From JALOAT01 sp041687015 (GTDB taxonomy: Bacteria; Pseudomonadota; Gammaproteobacteria; Thiohalomonadales; Thiohalomonadaceae), in the NCBI GenBank assembly GCA_041687015.1, contig JAWLCT010000003.1, forward strand, positions 1-64,000: a stretch of 64,000 bases of DNA, given 5' to 3'. Made by a program: the position numbers and the translations under genes. Below the pieces are notes generated by a model, which saw only the letters and a program-made list of their open reading frames with translations, ran no database searches and was not told where the DNA came from. Positions 19,947-28,375 of the stretch are shown piece after piece (the stretch's first letter is position 1; every line of letters starts with the position of its first letter).

Positions 19947-21623
19947 TTAGATATTCCCCGACTGCCGCGTCACATCCACATAAACCGTCAGCCGCTGCCC
20001 CGGCCGCAACAACGTATTGCGCAACCCGTTCCAGCGCTTCAGATCGGCCACGGTCACCTGAAACTTCTTGGAGATGATCGCCAGTGAGTCGCCGTTGCGT
20101 ACCGTATAGCCGATACGCTGGCGCAGCGAATCGCTGTGGGGATGTTTGAAATTGCCCGGGCTCAGGCTGACCCGCGCCATGGCGGGTTCTTCCTGTTCCT
20201 GGCCCCAAATCACCAGGCGGCGACCGGGATGCAGCGGATCGCGCGGGGCCATGCCGTTCCAGCGGGCCAGCTGTTCCACGGAAACGCCGTGGGCCTGGGC
20301 GATGCTCCAGAAGCTGTCGCCTTCCTGGACCACGTAATCGATCTTCACACCGGTGCGCGGGGTTTCCTGGATGCTCGCCAGGCGCTGCTCGGCGCTCAGG
20401 CTGTAACGGGCCAGGTCCTTGCGCGCCACGGGGATCACCAGGGAATTGCCTGCGCGGATTTGGTGCCCGCGCAACCCGTTCACCTTCTTGATCAGCGACA
20501 CGGTGGTCTTGTAGCGCATCGCGATGGTGCCCAGCGTATCGCCGCTGCGAATGCGGTGGCGCACCCACTGGATGCGATCCGCTTTGGGTAGCGCGGCGAG
20601 CTGGGTGCGGAATGTCTCGGCCTTTTCTACCGGCACCAACAGGCTGTGCGGACCGTCCGGATCGGTGGCCCAGCGGTTGAAGGCGGGATTGAAGCGGTAC
20701 ATGTCGTCCAGGGAAATGCCCGCCAACTCGGCGGCCAGGTCCAGATCGATCTGCGAGCCGACGTCCACTTCCGCCAGGAACGGCTCGTTGGCAATCGGCT
20801 TCAGGGCGATGCCGTGGGCCGCCGGATCGCTGACGATGGCCGAAATGGCGAGCAGCTTGGGCACATAGCCGCGCGTTTCACGCGGCAGGTTAAGGGACCA
20901 GAAATCCGTGGCCTTGCCCTTGCGGCGGTTGGCGCGCTGGGCCCGCAGCACGGTGCCTTCGCCGGAGTTGTAGGCGGCCAGGGCCAGCAGCCAGTCTCCA
21001 TCGAATTCCTTGTTGAGGAATTGCAGGTAGTCGAGTGCGGCATGGGTCGCGCGGGCGATGTCGCGGCGTCCGTCGTACCACCAGGTCTGCTTCAGGCCGA
21101 AGCGGCGGCCCGTGCCCGGTACGAACTGCCAGATGCCGGCGGCGCGGCCATGGGAATAGGCAAACGGCTGAAAGGCGCTTTCCACCACCGGCAGCAAGGC
21201 CAGTTCGGTGGGCATGCCGCGGCGCTCCACCTCTTCCACGATGAGATGCATATACGGTTGAGCGCGATCGGCAACGCGATCCAGGTAGGCCTGGTGGCGC
21301 GCGAACCAGGCCAAATCGTTGGCAATACCCGGGTGATCGCGACCTTCGAGCGTCATGCCACGGCGGATGCGTGCCCAGATGTCGCTGTCCTCGATGGCGA
21401 CGAGTTCCGGTTCCTCCTCGTCCTCCATGGTGATGGCGAGTTCGAGGTCTTCGCTTCCGGCGCTGTCCACGCCTTCGGTAACCGGCGCTTCGGCGGCCTC
21501 TGCGGTCGGGGAGGGTTCGACCGGCTCGTCGGCAGGACGGGCCTGCTGAAGCAGGCAGCCGGAGAGCGTGAGCGCGGCGGCGAGTGGCAGGGCGGCGAGT
21601 AGCGGAGTCGTGATCTTGTTCAT
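19947..21623 (-). CDS. mltD: membrane-bound lytic murein transglycosylase D with three LysM domains
   Basis: A 558-residue lipoprotein that would cleave peptidoglycan glycan strands, leaving 1,6-anhydro ends. A signal peptide ends in lipobox LSGC. The SLT catalytic domain contains the glutamate in LLPVVESAFQPFAYS and the motif AAGIWQFVPGTGR. Three LysM peptidoglycan-binding repeats follow (starting HRIRSGDTLGTIA, YVVQEGDSFWSIA and YTVRNGDSLAIIS). The ATG at 21623 is chosen because it gives the signal peptide directly. E. coli MltD has fewer LysM copies. It is followed on the same strand by no close gene. Confidence 0.93.
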   Translation of the reverse strand: MNKITTPLLAALPLAAALTLSGCLLQQARPADEPVEPSPTAEAAEAPVTEGVDSAGSEDLELAITMEDEEEPELVAIEDSDIWARIRRGMTLEGRDHPGIANDLAWFARHQAYLDRVADRAQPYMHLIVEEVERRGMPTELALLPVVESAFQPFAYSHGRAAGIWQFVPGTGRRFGLKQTWWYDGRRDIARATHAALDYLQFLNKEFDGDWLLALAAYNSGEGTVLRAQRANRRKGKATDFWSLNLPRETRGYVPKLLAISAIVSDPAAHGIALKPIANEPFLAEVDVGSQIDLDLAAELAGISLDDMYRFNPAFNRWATDPDGPHSLLVPVEKAETFRTQLAALPKADRIQWVRHRIRSGDTLGTIAMRYKTTVSLIKKVNGLRGHQIRAGNSLVIPVARKDLARYSLSAEQRLASIQETPRTGVKIDYVVQEGDSFWSIAQAHGVSVEQLARWNGMAPRDPLHPGRRLVIWGQEQEEPAMARVSLSPGNFKHPHSDSLRQRIGYTVRNGDSLAIISKKFQVTVADLKRWNGLRNTLLRPGQRLTVYVDVTRQSGNI

Positions 21624-21774
21624 AGCCGGGGAATGGTAGGCGCGACGCGGTGCCCGGTTCAACCGATCCTTGATCAGGTGGGGCATGAATAGTGACGGGT
21701 TTTTCGCTGGGACGCGCAGCGGCTTGTCACACTTCCAGAGCCGCTACGGGCGGCCGCGCAGTGGAAGCTCGCGT

Positions 21775-22542
21775 TCAATCCAGCGAATCTTTCCAGCGTC
21801 GCACCGTGCCGAACACCTCGGCGGTGTCGGCAAGGGCGTGGCCGGCAAAAGCCTCGGCGGCGTTGCGCAGCGCAGGGACATGGCTGCGCAGAAACGGATT
21901 GGTCTGTTTTTCCAGCCCGAGGGTGCTGGGCACGGTGGGACGACTGGCGGCGCGGGCTGTCTGGGCATCCACCTGCCGCTGCCGGGTGGCGCTGTTGTCG
22001 GGCTCGGCGACGCGGGCGAACGTGAGATTGGCCAGCGTGTATTCGTGGGCACAGTAAACCAGGGTGTCGTCGGGCAGGGCGCGCAGTTTTTCCAGCGACG
22101 CATGCATCTGGGCGGGTGTACCCTCAAACAGGCGCCCGCAGCCGCCGGTGAACAGCGTGTCACCGCAAAACAGCGCCCCGGCGCCCACGTAGCACACGTG
22201 GTCGCGGGTATGTCCGGGGGTGTCCAGCACGCGCAGGCGCAGCCCGCCGCCCAGCACCACGTCGTCGCCCTCACGCACCGGGCGGTTGAGTTCGCCGAAG
22301 GCCTTGCGGGCCGGCCCATAAACGGGCACCGGCCAGCGGGCGACCAACTCGGCCACGCCGCCGGTATGGTCACCATGGTGATGGGTGATTAAGATGGCTT
22401 CCGGTGTGAGCCCGGCGGTTTGCAGGTGATCGATGACCGGATCGGCATCGCCCGGGTCCACCAGGGCGACCTGCCCGGGGGCCGTGTGCAATACCCACAC
22501 GTAATTGTCATCAAAGGCGGGGACGCAATCGATCTTCAACAT
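21775..22542 (-). CDS. gloB: hydroxyacylglutathione hydrolase (glyoxalase II)
   Basis: Metallo-beta-lactamase-fold enzyme of 255 residues that hydrolyses S-D-lactoylglutathione in methylglyoxal detoxification. The di-metal motif THHHGDHTGG is present near residue 53, with TPGHTRDHVCY and the family C-terminal region ahead of the end. The gene is divergent from a methyltransferase by 36 nt. The order gloB, methyltransferase, rnhA, dnaQ is conserved in many gammaproteobacteria. Confidence 0.95.
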   Translation of the reverse strand: MLKIDCVPAFDDNYVWVLHTAPGQVALVDPGDADPVIDHLQTAGLTPEAILITHHHGDHTGGVAELVARWPVPVYGPARKAFGELNRPVREGDDVVLGGGLRLRVLDTPGHTRDHVCYVGAGALFCGDTLFTGGCGRLFEGTPAQMHASLEKLRALPDDTLVYCAHEYTLANLTFARVAEPDNSATRQRQVDAQTARAASRPTVPSTLGLEKQTNPFLRSHVPALRNAAEAFAGHALADTAEVFGTVRRWKDSLD

Positions 22543-22578
22543 GGCTGGGCATACTGACAGGCGAGGGGGACAGGGTCA

Positions 22579-23397
22579 ATGAGCCGCGGCGACCGCAGGG
22601 ACTCGCGCTGGAAGCGCCTGTTGCGTGCCTACCGCTGCGCCGATCCCGCGCTGGCACGCGGCGGCCTGCGCGAATGGTATCAGCGTAGCCTGGGCCAGGA
22701 GCTGCTTGCCGCCGAGCGGGAGCAGCTCGACGACGTGCTGCCCAACCTGTTCGGCTATCACCTGTTGCAGGTGGGGGTGCCCGCGCACGTCGACCTGGTC
22801 GGCGCCTCGCGGGTGTCCCACTGCATGGTGCTCGACGATTTGCCTGCCGAGGCGCCTGCCGCCGGCGAGCACTGCCTGTTCGGCGAAGCGGCCGCGCTGC
22901 CCTTCGCTGCGGACAGTCTCGACGTGTTGCTGCTGCCGCACACCCTGGAATTCGAGCCCAATCCGCATCAGGTTCTGCGCGAGGCCGACCGCACGCTGAT
23001 ACCGGAAGGCCATGTGGTGATCCTGTGTTTCAACCCCTGGAGCCTGTGGGGGCTCTGGCGGCTGCTGGCGGGCTGGCGCAATCAGCCGCCCTGGTGCGGC
23101 CGCTTTTTCACGCCCTCACGCCTCAAGGACTGGCTCGCACTGCTTGGCTTTGACACCATCCTGACGCGCAGTTATTTTTTTCGCCCCCCCGTGGAGCACC
23201 CCGGCCTTATGCAACGGCTGACGCTGCTGGAGCGCACCGGCCAACGCTGGTGGGCCTTTCTCGGAGGCGGATTCATGCTGGTGGCGAGAAAACGCGTGAC
23301 CACCCTCACGCCCATTCGTCCGCGCTGGCGTTCCTCACGCACCCGGCTCCTGCCGGGCCGCATATCGCAGGCGGGCCTGCGCCGAAATAAAACATGA
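22579..23397 (+). CDS. SAM-dependent methyltransferase, YafS-like
   Basis: A 272-residue class I methyltransferase-like protein. The usual glycine-rich SAM loop is not strict, but the AALPFAADSLDVLLLPHTLEF segment around residue 105 (written here as AALPF..DSLDVLLLPHTLEF) is the typical post-I region, followed by VLREADRTLIPEGHVVI. It resembles YafS, encoded next to rnhA in E. coli, whose substrate is unknown. It overlaps rnhA by four bases. The coding sequence contains adjacent T7 and C7 runs (23175-23190), which could be slippage-prone. Confidence 0.78.
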   Translation: MSRGDRRDSRWKRLLRAYRCADPALARGGLREWYQRSLGQELLAAEREQLDDVLPNLFGYHLLQVGVPAHVDLVGASRVSHCMVLDDLPAEAPAAGEHCLFGEAAALPFAADSLDVLLLPHTLEFEPNPHQVLREADRTLIPEGHVVILCFNPWSLWGLWRLLAGWRNQPPWCGRFFTPSRLKDWLALLGFDTILTRSYFFRPPVEHPGLMQRLTLLERTGQRWWAFLGGGFMLVARKRVTTLTPIRPRWRSSRTRLLPGRISQAGLRRNKT

Positions 23398-23846
23398 ACG
23401 AAAGCAGTGATGTGGTCGAGATGTTCACCGACGGGGCGTGCCGCGGCAATCCGGGACCTGGCGGGTGGGGCGTGGTGCTGCGCTACAAAGGCCGGGAAAA
23501 GACCCTGCATGGCGGCGAAGCACACACCACCAACAACCGCATGGAGCTCACCGCCGTCATCCGCGGTCTGGAAGCTCTCAATCGTGCGTGTGCCGTGAAA
23601 CTCACCACCGATTCCAAATACGTCATGGACGGCGTGACCAAATGGCTGCCCGCCTGGAAAAAACGCGACTGGAAAACCGCTGACAAAAAACCGGTGAAAA
23701 ACATCGACCTGTGGCAACAGCTCGATAGCGCCATCGCACGCCACCGGGTCGACTGGCAATGGGTGCGCGGCCACACCGGGCATCCCGAGAACGAATTGGC
23801 CGATGCCCTGGCAAACCGTGGCATCGATGAATTGGGCAGGGCGTGA
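23394..23846 (+). CDS. rnhA: ribonuclease HI
   Basis: Degrades the RNA strand of RNA-DNA hybrids, including R-loops and Okazaki primers. The acidic active site is complete: D13 (MFTDGACRGNPGPGGWG), E51 (NNRMELTAV), D73 (TTDSKYV) and D137 (ENELADALA), with H127 also present. Length of 150 residues matches the family. It starts within the stop codon of the methyltransferase. Confidence 0.97.
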   Translation: MNESSDVVEMFTDGACRGNPGPGGWGVVLRYKGREKTLHGGEAHTTNNRMELTAVIRGLEALNRACAVKLTTDSKYVMDGVTKWLPAWKKRDWKTADKKPVKNIDLWQQLDSAIARHRVDWQWVRGHTGHPENELADALANRGIDELGRA

Positions 23847-23943
23847 CGCGTGAGGCGTTAACCACGTTTTGCGTTACGGTATTGTCCGCTGTATCGGCGC
23901 GTTTCCTCTCACGCGCCATCGCTAACGAAGAAAAGGAACCCTG

Positions 23944-24675
23944 ATGCGTCAGATTGTGCTCGATACGGAGACCACCGGTCTCGAACCCTCCGAGGGGCAT
24001 CGCATCATTGAAATCGGTTGTGTGGAGTTGCTCAACCGCCGTCTGACCGGTCGGACCTTTCATCGTTACCTGAACCCCGACCGGGAGATCGACGAAGGCG
24101 CCATCGAGGTGCACGGCATCACCAACGAAATGGTGGCCGACAAGCCGCGCTTTGCGGACGTGGTGGCGGAATTCGTCGAGTTCGTCGAAGGTGCCGAACT
24201 CATCATTCATAACGCCCCGTTCGACGTGGGCTTCCTCAATCATGAGCTCAAGCTGTGTGGCCACGACAGCCGTATCGAGGCCATGTGTGGCGTGCTCGAC
24301 ACGCTGAAACTGGCCCGCGAGATGCACCCGGGGCAGAAGAACAACCTGGATGCCCTGTGCCGGCGCTACGACGTCGACAACACCCACCGCGCGCTGCACG
24401 GTGCCCTGCTCGACGCGGAGATCCTGGCCGATGTGTATCTGGCCATGACCGGCGGTCAGACCAGCCTGTCCCTGGGCGGCACCGCATCCGCCGCAGCACA
24501 GGCGCTGGCGACGGGAGTACGGCGTCTGGATGCCGGGCGCCAGCCGCTGAAAGTGGTACGCGCGGGTCCCCAGGAGCTTGCCGCCCACGAAGCGCGTCTG
24601 GCGGCCATCGACAAGGCCAGCGGGGGAGAGTGTGTTTGGAGAAAACTCGAGCCCAAAGTCGCAGGTGAGAGCTGA
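23944..24675 (+). CDS. dnaQ: DNA polymerase III epsilon subunit, 3'-5' proofreading exonuclease
   Basis: A 243-residue DEDDh exonuclease. The catalytic residues are D7 and E9 (LDTETTG), D94 (HNAPFDVGF), H152 and D157 (THRALHGALLDAEI). The C-terminal segment after residue about 185 is the tether to the alpha subunit. The rnhA-dnaQ neighbourhood is conserved in gammaproteobacteria; here the genes point the same way with 97 bp between them, unlike the divergent E. coli pair. AAGGA precedes the ATG. Confidence 0.96.
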   Translation: MRQIVLDTETTGLEPSEGHRIIEIGCVELLNRRLTGRTFHRYLNPDREIDEGAIEVHGITNEMVADKPRFADVVAEFVEFVEGAELIIHNAPFDVGFLNHELKLCGHDSRIEAMCGVLDTLKLAREMHPGQKNNLDALCRRYDVDNTHRALHGALLDAEILADVYLAMTGGQTSLSLGGTASAAAQALATGVRRLDAGRQPLKVVRAGPQELAAHEARLAAIDKASGGECVWRKLEPKVAGES

Positions 24676-24683
24676 GGCGGCTC

Positions 24684-24755
24684 CTAGTCGAGCACAAGCA
24701 GCAGTACAAGGACCGCCACGACGATTCCGGCATAGTGGAACAGGGCCATCGGCAT
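24684..24755 (-). CDS. possible single-pass membrane microprotein
   Basis: A 23-codon frame on the minus strand with GGAG eight bases before its ATG. The peptide is almost entirely hydrophobic (HYAGIVVAVLVLLLVLD), fitting one transmembrane helix. It is convergent with dnaQ and ends nine bases after it. Nothing else supports expression, and chance is a real alternative. Confidence 0.22.
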   Translation of the reverse strand: MPMALFHYAGIVVAVLVLLLVLD

Positions 24756-24789
24756 AATGCGTGCTCCGTTGCGCATTTCTGCAAAGCCT

Positions 24790-24816
24790 AGAACGTTCTG
24801 TGAACCCGATAGAACG
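24790..24816. promoter_or_regulatory. AGAACG palindromic repeats upstream of the outer-membrane protein gene
   Basis: A perfect 10-bp palindrome AGAACGTTCT is followed after 11 nt by another AGAACG, giving also the dyad CGTTCT-N11-AGAACG. A TACACT -10-like hexamer lies at 24855-24860. It may be an operator for the gene at 24900; the regulator is unknown. Confidence 0.3.
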
Positions 24817-24899
24817 CCCTCTTTATAAGGCTTTTTCTGACCCAGGGGCGGGAGTACACTGCGCCCGGTGAGTTCGAATAATGAGATTGGGGGAGTGAC

Positions 24900-25553
24900 A
24901 TGAACAAGGCAGTAATTGGCGCCGCCGTTGCAGGCGCCATGATGGCGAGCGCGGTGGCCCAGGCTGACGTGGGCATGGGCGTGAAGGGCGGCACCCTGGG
25001 CGGCGGCATGGAAATCACCACCGGGCTTACCGAAAGCATCAACGCGCGCGTGGGATTCAACACCTACAGCTACAGCACCAGCGGTACCGAGAGCGACATC
25101 GATTACGACGTCGACTTCAATCTGCAGACCACCTCGGCCATTCTCGACTGGCACCCGTTCAAGGGCACGTTCCGCTTGAGTGCGGGTTACGTGTTCAACA
25201 ACAACACCATCGAAATGACGGGCAAGCCGACCAACGGCATCGACTATGAAATCGGTGGCACAGAATACAGTCTGGATAGCCTTGACGGCGAGGTCGAGTT
25301 CACCAGCGGTGCTTACGTCGGCATGGGTTGGGGCAACGCCGGCCGCGGCAAGGGTTTCGGTATGAACTTCGAAATCGGCGCGTTCTATCAAGGCTCCCCG
25401 GATCTAACGCTGACGGCCAAAGGTTCCAGTTCGGTTGTGGACGATCCCGACTTCAAGCGCGATCTCGCGCGCGAAGAAGCCGACGCACAGGACGACATCG
25501 CCGAGTATGAGTGGTACCCGGTCATCTCCCTGGGTATGTCCTATACCTTCTGA
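24900..25553 (+). CDS. outer-membrane beta-barrel protein of unknown function
   Basis: A 217-residue exported protein. A cleavable signal peptide ends AVAQA-DVG, and the mature part has alternating polar and hydrophobic strands with a terminal phenylalanine (LGMSYTF), the usual recognition signal for the BAM complex. It looks like a small 8-stranded barrel of the OmpA/OprG-like or DUF-type class; I cannot name a specific family. GGGGGAG precedes the ATG and a strong terminator follows, so it is a single-gene unit. Confidence 0.75.
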   Translation: MNKAVIGAAVAGAMMASAVAQADVGMGVKGGTLGGGMEITTGLTESINARVGFNTYSYSTSGTESDIDYDVDFNLQTTSAILDWHPFKGTFRLSAGYVFNNNTIEMTGKPTNGIDYEIGGTEYSLDSLDGEVEFTSGAYVGMGWGNAGRGKGFGMNFEIGAFYQGSPDLTLTAKGSSSVVDDPDFKRDLAREEADAQDDIAEYEWYPVISLGMSYTF

Positions 25554-25566
25554 CAATCTCACCTGC

Positions 25567-25600
25567 GCCCGCCGGTCGTGAGGCCGGCGGGCTTTTTATT
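25567..25600 (+). terminator. rho-independent terminator after the outer-membrane protein gene
   Basis: GCCCGCCGG pairs perfectly with CCGGCGGGC across an 8-nt loop and is followed by TTTTTATT. It ends two bases before the tsaB start codon. Confidence 0.85.
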
Positions 25601-25602
25601 GC

Positions 25603-26268
25603 ATGAAACTGCTCGCCATCGAAACCGCCACCGAAGCCTGTTCCGCCGCGCTATACATCGACGGCAAGGTGCTTTCGCGCCATCGTGTCGCGCCACGCGG
25701 CCACGCCGATCTGATCCTCTCCATGTGCGATGAGCTATTGGCCGAGGCCGGGATGGCCAAGTCGGCGCTCGATGCGGTGGCCTTCGGCCGTGGCCCCGGC
25801 AGTTTCACCGGCGTGCGCATCGCTACGGGCGTTGCCCAGGGACTGGGCTTCGCCCTGGACGTGCCGCTGGTGCCGGTGTCCACCCTGGCGGTGCTCGCCC
25901 AGGGCGCCGTGCGCGAGCGCGGGTGGCCGCGGGTGCTCGCAGCCATCGATGCGCGCATGGGCGAGGTGTATTGGGCGCCCTACGTGGCCGATGCCGAAGG
26001 CCTGGTGGAATTGGCGGGCACAGAAAAGGTCTCGCCGCCCGAAGCGGTGGTCTTGCCCGATGCGGAAACCTGGTACGGCGCCGGCACCGGCTGGGACGCC
26101 TACGGCGCGCGTTTGCCCGCCCAGGTGGTCGAGCGCGACGGCGACCGCCTCCCCCAGGCCCACGACCTCGCCCTGCTCGCCGCCGCTGCCTACCCGCGCG
26201 GCGAATCCGTCCCCGCCGCAGCGGCCGTGCCTATATACCTCCGCGACGATGTAACGCATAAGAAGTGA
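25603..26268 (+). CDS. tsaB: tRNA threonylcarbamoyladenosine biosynthesis protein TsaB
   Basis: A 221-residue ASKHA-fold protein that with TsaD and TsaE makes the t6A37 modification of ANN-decoding tRNAs. The motifs MKLLAIETATEACSAAL and FGRGPGSFTGVRIATG are diagnostic. It starts directly after a terminator with no obvious ribosome binding site, as the hairpin sequence occupies that place. TsaB lacks the metal-binding histidines of TsaD, as expected. Confidence 0.93.
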   Translation: MKLLAIETATEACSAALYIDGKVLSRHRVAPRGHADLILSMCDELLAEAGMAKSALDAVAFGRGPGSFTGVRIATGVAQGLGFALDVPLVPVSTLAVLAQGAVRERGWPRVLAAIDARMGEVYWAPYVADAEGLVELAGTEKVSPPEAVVLPDAETWYGAGTGWDAYGARLPAQVVERDGDRLPQAHDLALLAAAAYPRGESVPAAAAVPIYLRDDVTHKK

Positions 26269-26440
26269 AGAAAACCACGGAGGCCACGGAGGGGATAAAG
26301 GGCAGTTTTTCCTAATTCGCAGCCTTGCGTGCGCAGGAAAGAATTTTGAGCCATCTGTTGAGTTCACCAGACGTCGGAAGTACGAACCCCCCCGTTCTTC
26401 CTCCGTGGCCCTCTGTGGCCTCCGTGGTTAATCTTCTTCT
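26267..26440. repeat. inverted 9-bp-period repeat element A (tsaB-dapE junction)
   Basis: The left arm (26267-26294) has GAAGAA, AACCACGGAGG and CCACGGAGG; the right arm (26398-26440) is its reverse complement with three units ending GGTTAATCTTCTTC. The CACGGAGGN unit repeats every nine bases. About 100 bp lie between the arms, including a C7 run. Three more such pairs occur within 5 kb. Confidence 0.8.
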
Positions 26441-26459
26441 TCCCCTCCCTGCTGCTGCG

Positions 26460-27587
26460 CTACCCAAGCAGCCGATCGAGGATGGTTTCGTAGATGGTGG
26501 AGAGGGTGTCCAGGTCTTGCACGGAGACATGCTCGTCCACTTTGTGAATGGTGGCGTTGAGCGGTCCCAGCTCCAATACCTGCGCGCCGGTGGGGGCGAT
26601 GAAGCGGCCGTCGGAGGTGCCGCCGGCCGTGTTCACGTCGGTATCGATGCCGGTATGGTGGGCGATGGCTGCGCGCGTGGCTTCGAGCAGTTCGCCGGTG
26701 GCGGTGAGGAAGGGCTCGCCCGACAGACTCCACTCCAGGGTGTAGTCGAGGCCGTGTTTGTCGAGCACCTCCGTGACTCGCCTTTGCAGTCCATCGGCGG
26801 TCGACTCGGTGGAGTAGCGGAAATTGAACACCGCTTCCAACTCGCCCGGTATCACGTTGGTGGCGCCGGTGCCGGCGCGGAGGTTGGAGAACTGGAAGGA
26901 TGTGGGCGGGAAGAAGGCGTTGCCCTCATCCCACTGAATGGCGCACAGGTCGGCAAGCGCCGGTGCCAGCAGATGAATGGGGTTGGCGGCCAAGTGCGGA
27001 TAGGCGATATGGCCCTGCACCCCGCGCACGATCAGACGCCCGTTCAGTGAGCCGCGGCGCCCGTTTTTGACGCCATCGCCCACCTGCTTGATGCTGGTAG
27101 GTTCCCCCACCAGGCACCACGTCATTTTCTCGTTGCGTGCCTCCAGGTGTTCGATCACCTTCACGGTGCCATCCACCGCCACGCCTTCTTCGTCGCTGGT
27201 GATCAGGAAGGCCACGGCACCGCGGTGATCGGGGCGGCGCGCGATGAAGCGCTCGACGGCCGTGACCATGGCCGCGATGGAACCTTTCATGTCCGCCGCA
27301 CCGCGGCCGTAGAGCATGCCCTCGTGCACCGTGGGTTGAAACGGCGGGAAGGTCCAGCGCTCCGCGGGGCCGGAGGGGACCACATCGGTGTGACCGGCAA
27401 AGGCGAACAACGGACCGTCGTCGCCGCGTCTCGCCCACAGGTTGTCCACGTCACCGAAGCGCAGGCGTTCGATGCGAAAGCCGAGTTTTTCCAGGCGCTC
27501 GGCGATGAGTTCCTGGCACCCTGCGTCCTCGGGGGTGACGGACGGGCGGGCGATGAGTTCGCGGGCTAGATCAAAAGTGGCGGACAT
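26460..27587 (-). CDS. dapE: succinyl-diaminopimelate desuccinylase
   Basis: Zinc-dependent M20-family amidohydrolase of 375 residues that converts N-succinyl-LL-2,6-diaminopimelate to LL-DAP for lysine and peptidoglycan. Metal-binding motifs are seen in FAGHTDVVPSGP and RGAADMKGS, and the catalytic glutamate in TSDEEG. With dapD and dapC nearby, all three succinylase-branch enzymes are in one block. A VOC-family gene starts the same transcript just upstream. Confidence 0.95.
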   Translation of the reverse strand: MSATFDLARELIARPSVTPEDAGCQELIAERLEKLGFRIERLRFGDVDNLWARRGDDGPLFAFAGHTDVVPSGPAERWTFPPFQPTVHEGMLYGRGAADMKGSIAAMVTAVERFIARRPDHRGAVAFLITSDEEGVAVDGTVKVIEHLEARNEKMTWCLVGEPTSIKQVGDGVKNGRRGSLNGRLIVRGVQGHIAYPHLAANPIHLLAPALADLCAIQWDEGNAFFPPTSFQFSNLRAGTGATNVIPGELEAVFNFRYSTESTADGLQRRVTEVLDKHGLDYTLEWSLSGEPFLTATGELLEATRAAIAHHTGIDTDVNTAGGTSDGRFIAPTGAQVLELGPLNATIHKVDEHVSVQDLDTLSTIYETILDRLLG

Positions 27588-27590
27588 GGT

Positions 27591-27968
27591 TCAGGTTTCG
27601 TTTGCAATCTCTATGAGATTTCCGTCGGGATCACGTATATAAACCGACAGCAGTGGACCGCGCGATCCGGTGCGGGCTACCGGACCTTCTTCGATGCTGA
27701 CGCCGAGGGCTTTCAGGCACTCGATCAGCTGCATGAGCGGTTGCCCGACCACGAAGCAGAGATCGGCCGAGCCTGGCTGGGGTTGCCTGGCGTGAGGCAG
27801 AAATTCATTCCCTGCCTGATGCAGATTGATCTTGCCCCCGTCGAACCTCAGTGCCACGCGTCCCTCGCCGAAGCTGACACGTTCGAACCCCAGCACTTTG
27901 CAGTACCACAGCGCCGTCGTTTCCGGGTCGGCGACTGTCAGCACGAGGTGATCCAGGCGGGCTTTCAA
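27591..27968 (-). CDS. VOC (glyoxalase/bleomycin resistance) family protein
   Basis: A 125-residue single VOC module with the expected beta-alpha-beta repeats: LDHLVLTVADPE at the start and VYIRDPDGNLIEI at the end, where H7 and the terminal glutamate are the usual metal ligands. The family includes isomerases, dioxygenases and antibiotic-binding proteins, so the substrate cannot be told. It overlaps the yffB-like gene by four bases and lies three bases before dapE, so it is part of the dap transcript. Confidence 0.8.
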   Translation of the reverse strand: MKARLDHLVLTVADPETTALWYCKVLGFERVSFGEGRVALRFDGGKINLHQAGNEFLPHARQPQPGSADLCFVVGQPLMQLIECLKALGVSIEEGPVARTGSRGPLLSVYIRDPDGNLIEIANET

Positions 27969-28312
27969 GGGCTGACGAGAGCGGTGTACGCGCCGACATC
28001 GAAGCCGACCAGCACGGTTTTGCCCTTGGTCAGCACCGGTCGTTTGATCAACGCAGGCTGAGCCAGCATCAGCGCCACGGCGCCGCGTTCATCCACCGCC
28101 TCTTTTTCAGCTTCGGGCAATTTGCGCCAGGTCGTTCCGCGGCGATTCAACAGCATTTCCCAACCTACCGTGCCGCACCAGGCGCGCAAGGTTGTTTCAT
28201 CCAGTCCGTCCGCGCGCAGGTCGTGAAATCGGTAGGCCACGCCGCGCTCATCGAGCCAGCGGCGCGCCTTCTTCACGGTGTCGCAGTTCTTGATGCCGTA
28301 AACGGTAATCAT
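27965..28312 (-). CDS. ArsC/Spx-family thioredoxin-fold protein, YffB-like
   Basis: A 115-residue protein of the arsenate-reductase-like family. It begins MITVYGIKNCDTVKKARRWL with the single conserved cysteine (C10), and has RGTTWRKLPEAE and the IKRPVL cis-proline region. A YffB-like gene next to dapE is a conserved arrangement in gammaproteobacteria (yffB-dapE in E. coli). It is unlikely to be a true arsenate reductase; glutathione-dependent thiol chemistry has been suggested for YffB. Confidence 0.85.
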   Translation of the reverse strand: MITVYGIKNCDTVKKARRWLDERGVAYRFHDLRADGLDETTLRAWCGTVGWEMLLNRRGTTWRKLPEAEKEAVDERGAVALMLAQPALIKRPVLTKGKTVLVGFDVGAYTALVSP

Positions 28313-28318
28313 CGAAGC

Positions 28319-28375
28319 CGGAGAACACGGAAGGCAAAGCTCCGTGTACTCCGTATCTCCCGTGTTTGCTTCGTG
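28319..28375. repeat. inverted 9-bp-period repeat element B (yffB-dapD junction)
   Basis: The left arm has GGAGAACACGGAAGG and the right arm the reverse complement of ACACGGGAG-ATACGGAGT-ACACGGA, with only a few bases between. The right arm reaches the dapD stop codon. It is a more diverged member of the same family as element A. Confidence 0.65.
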
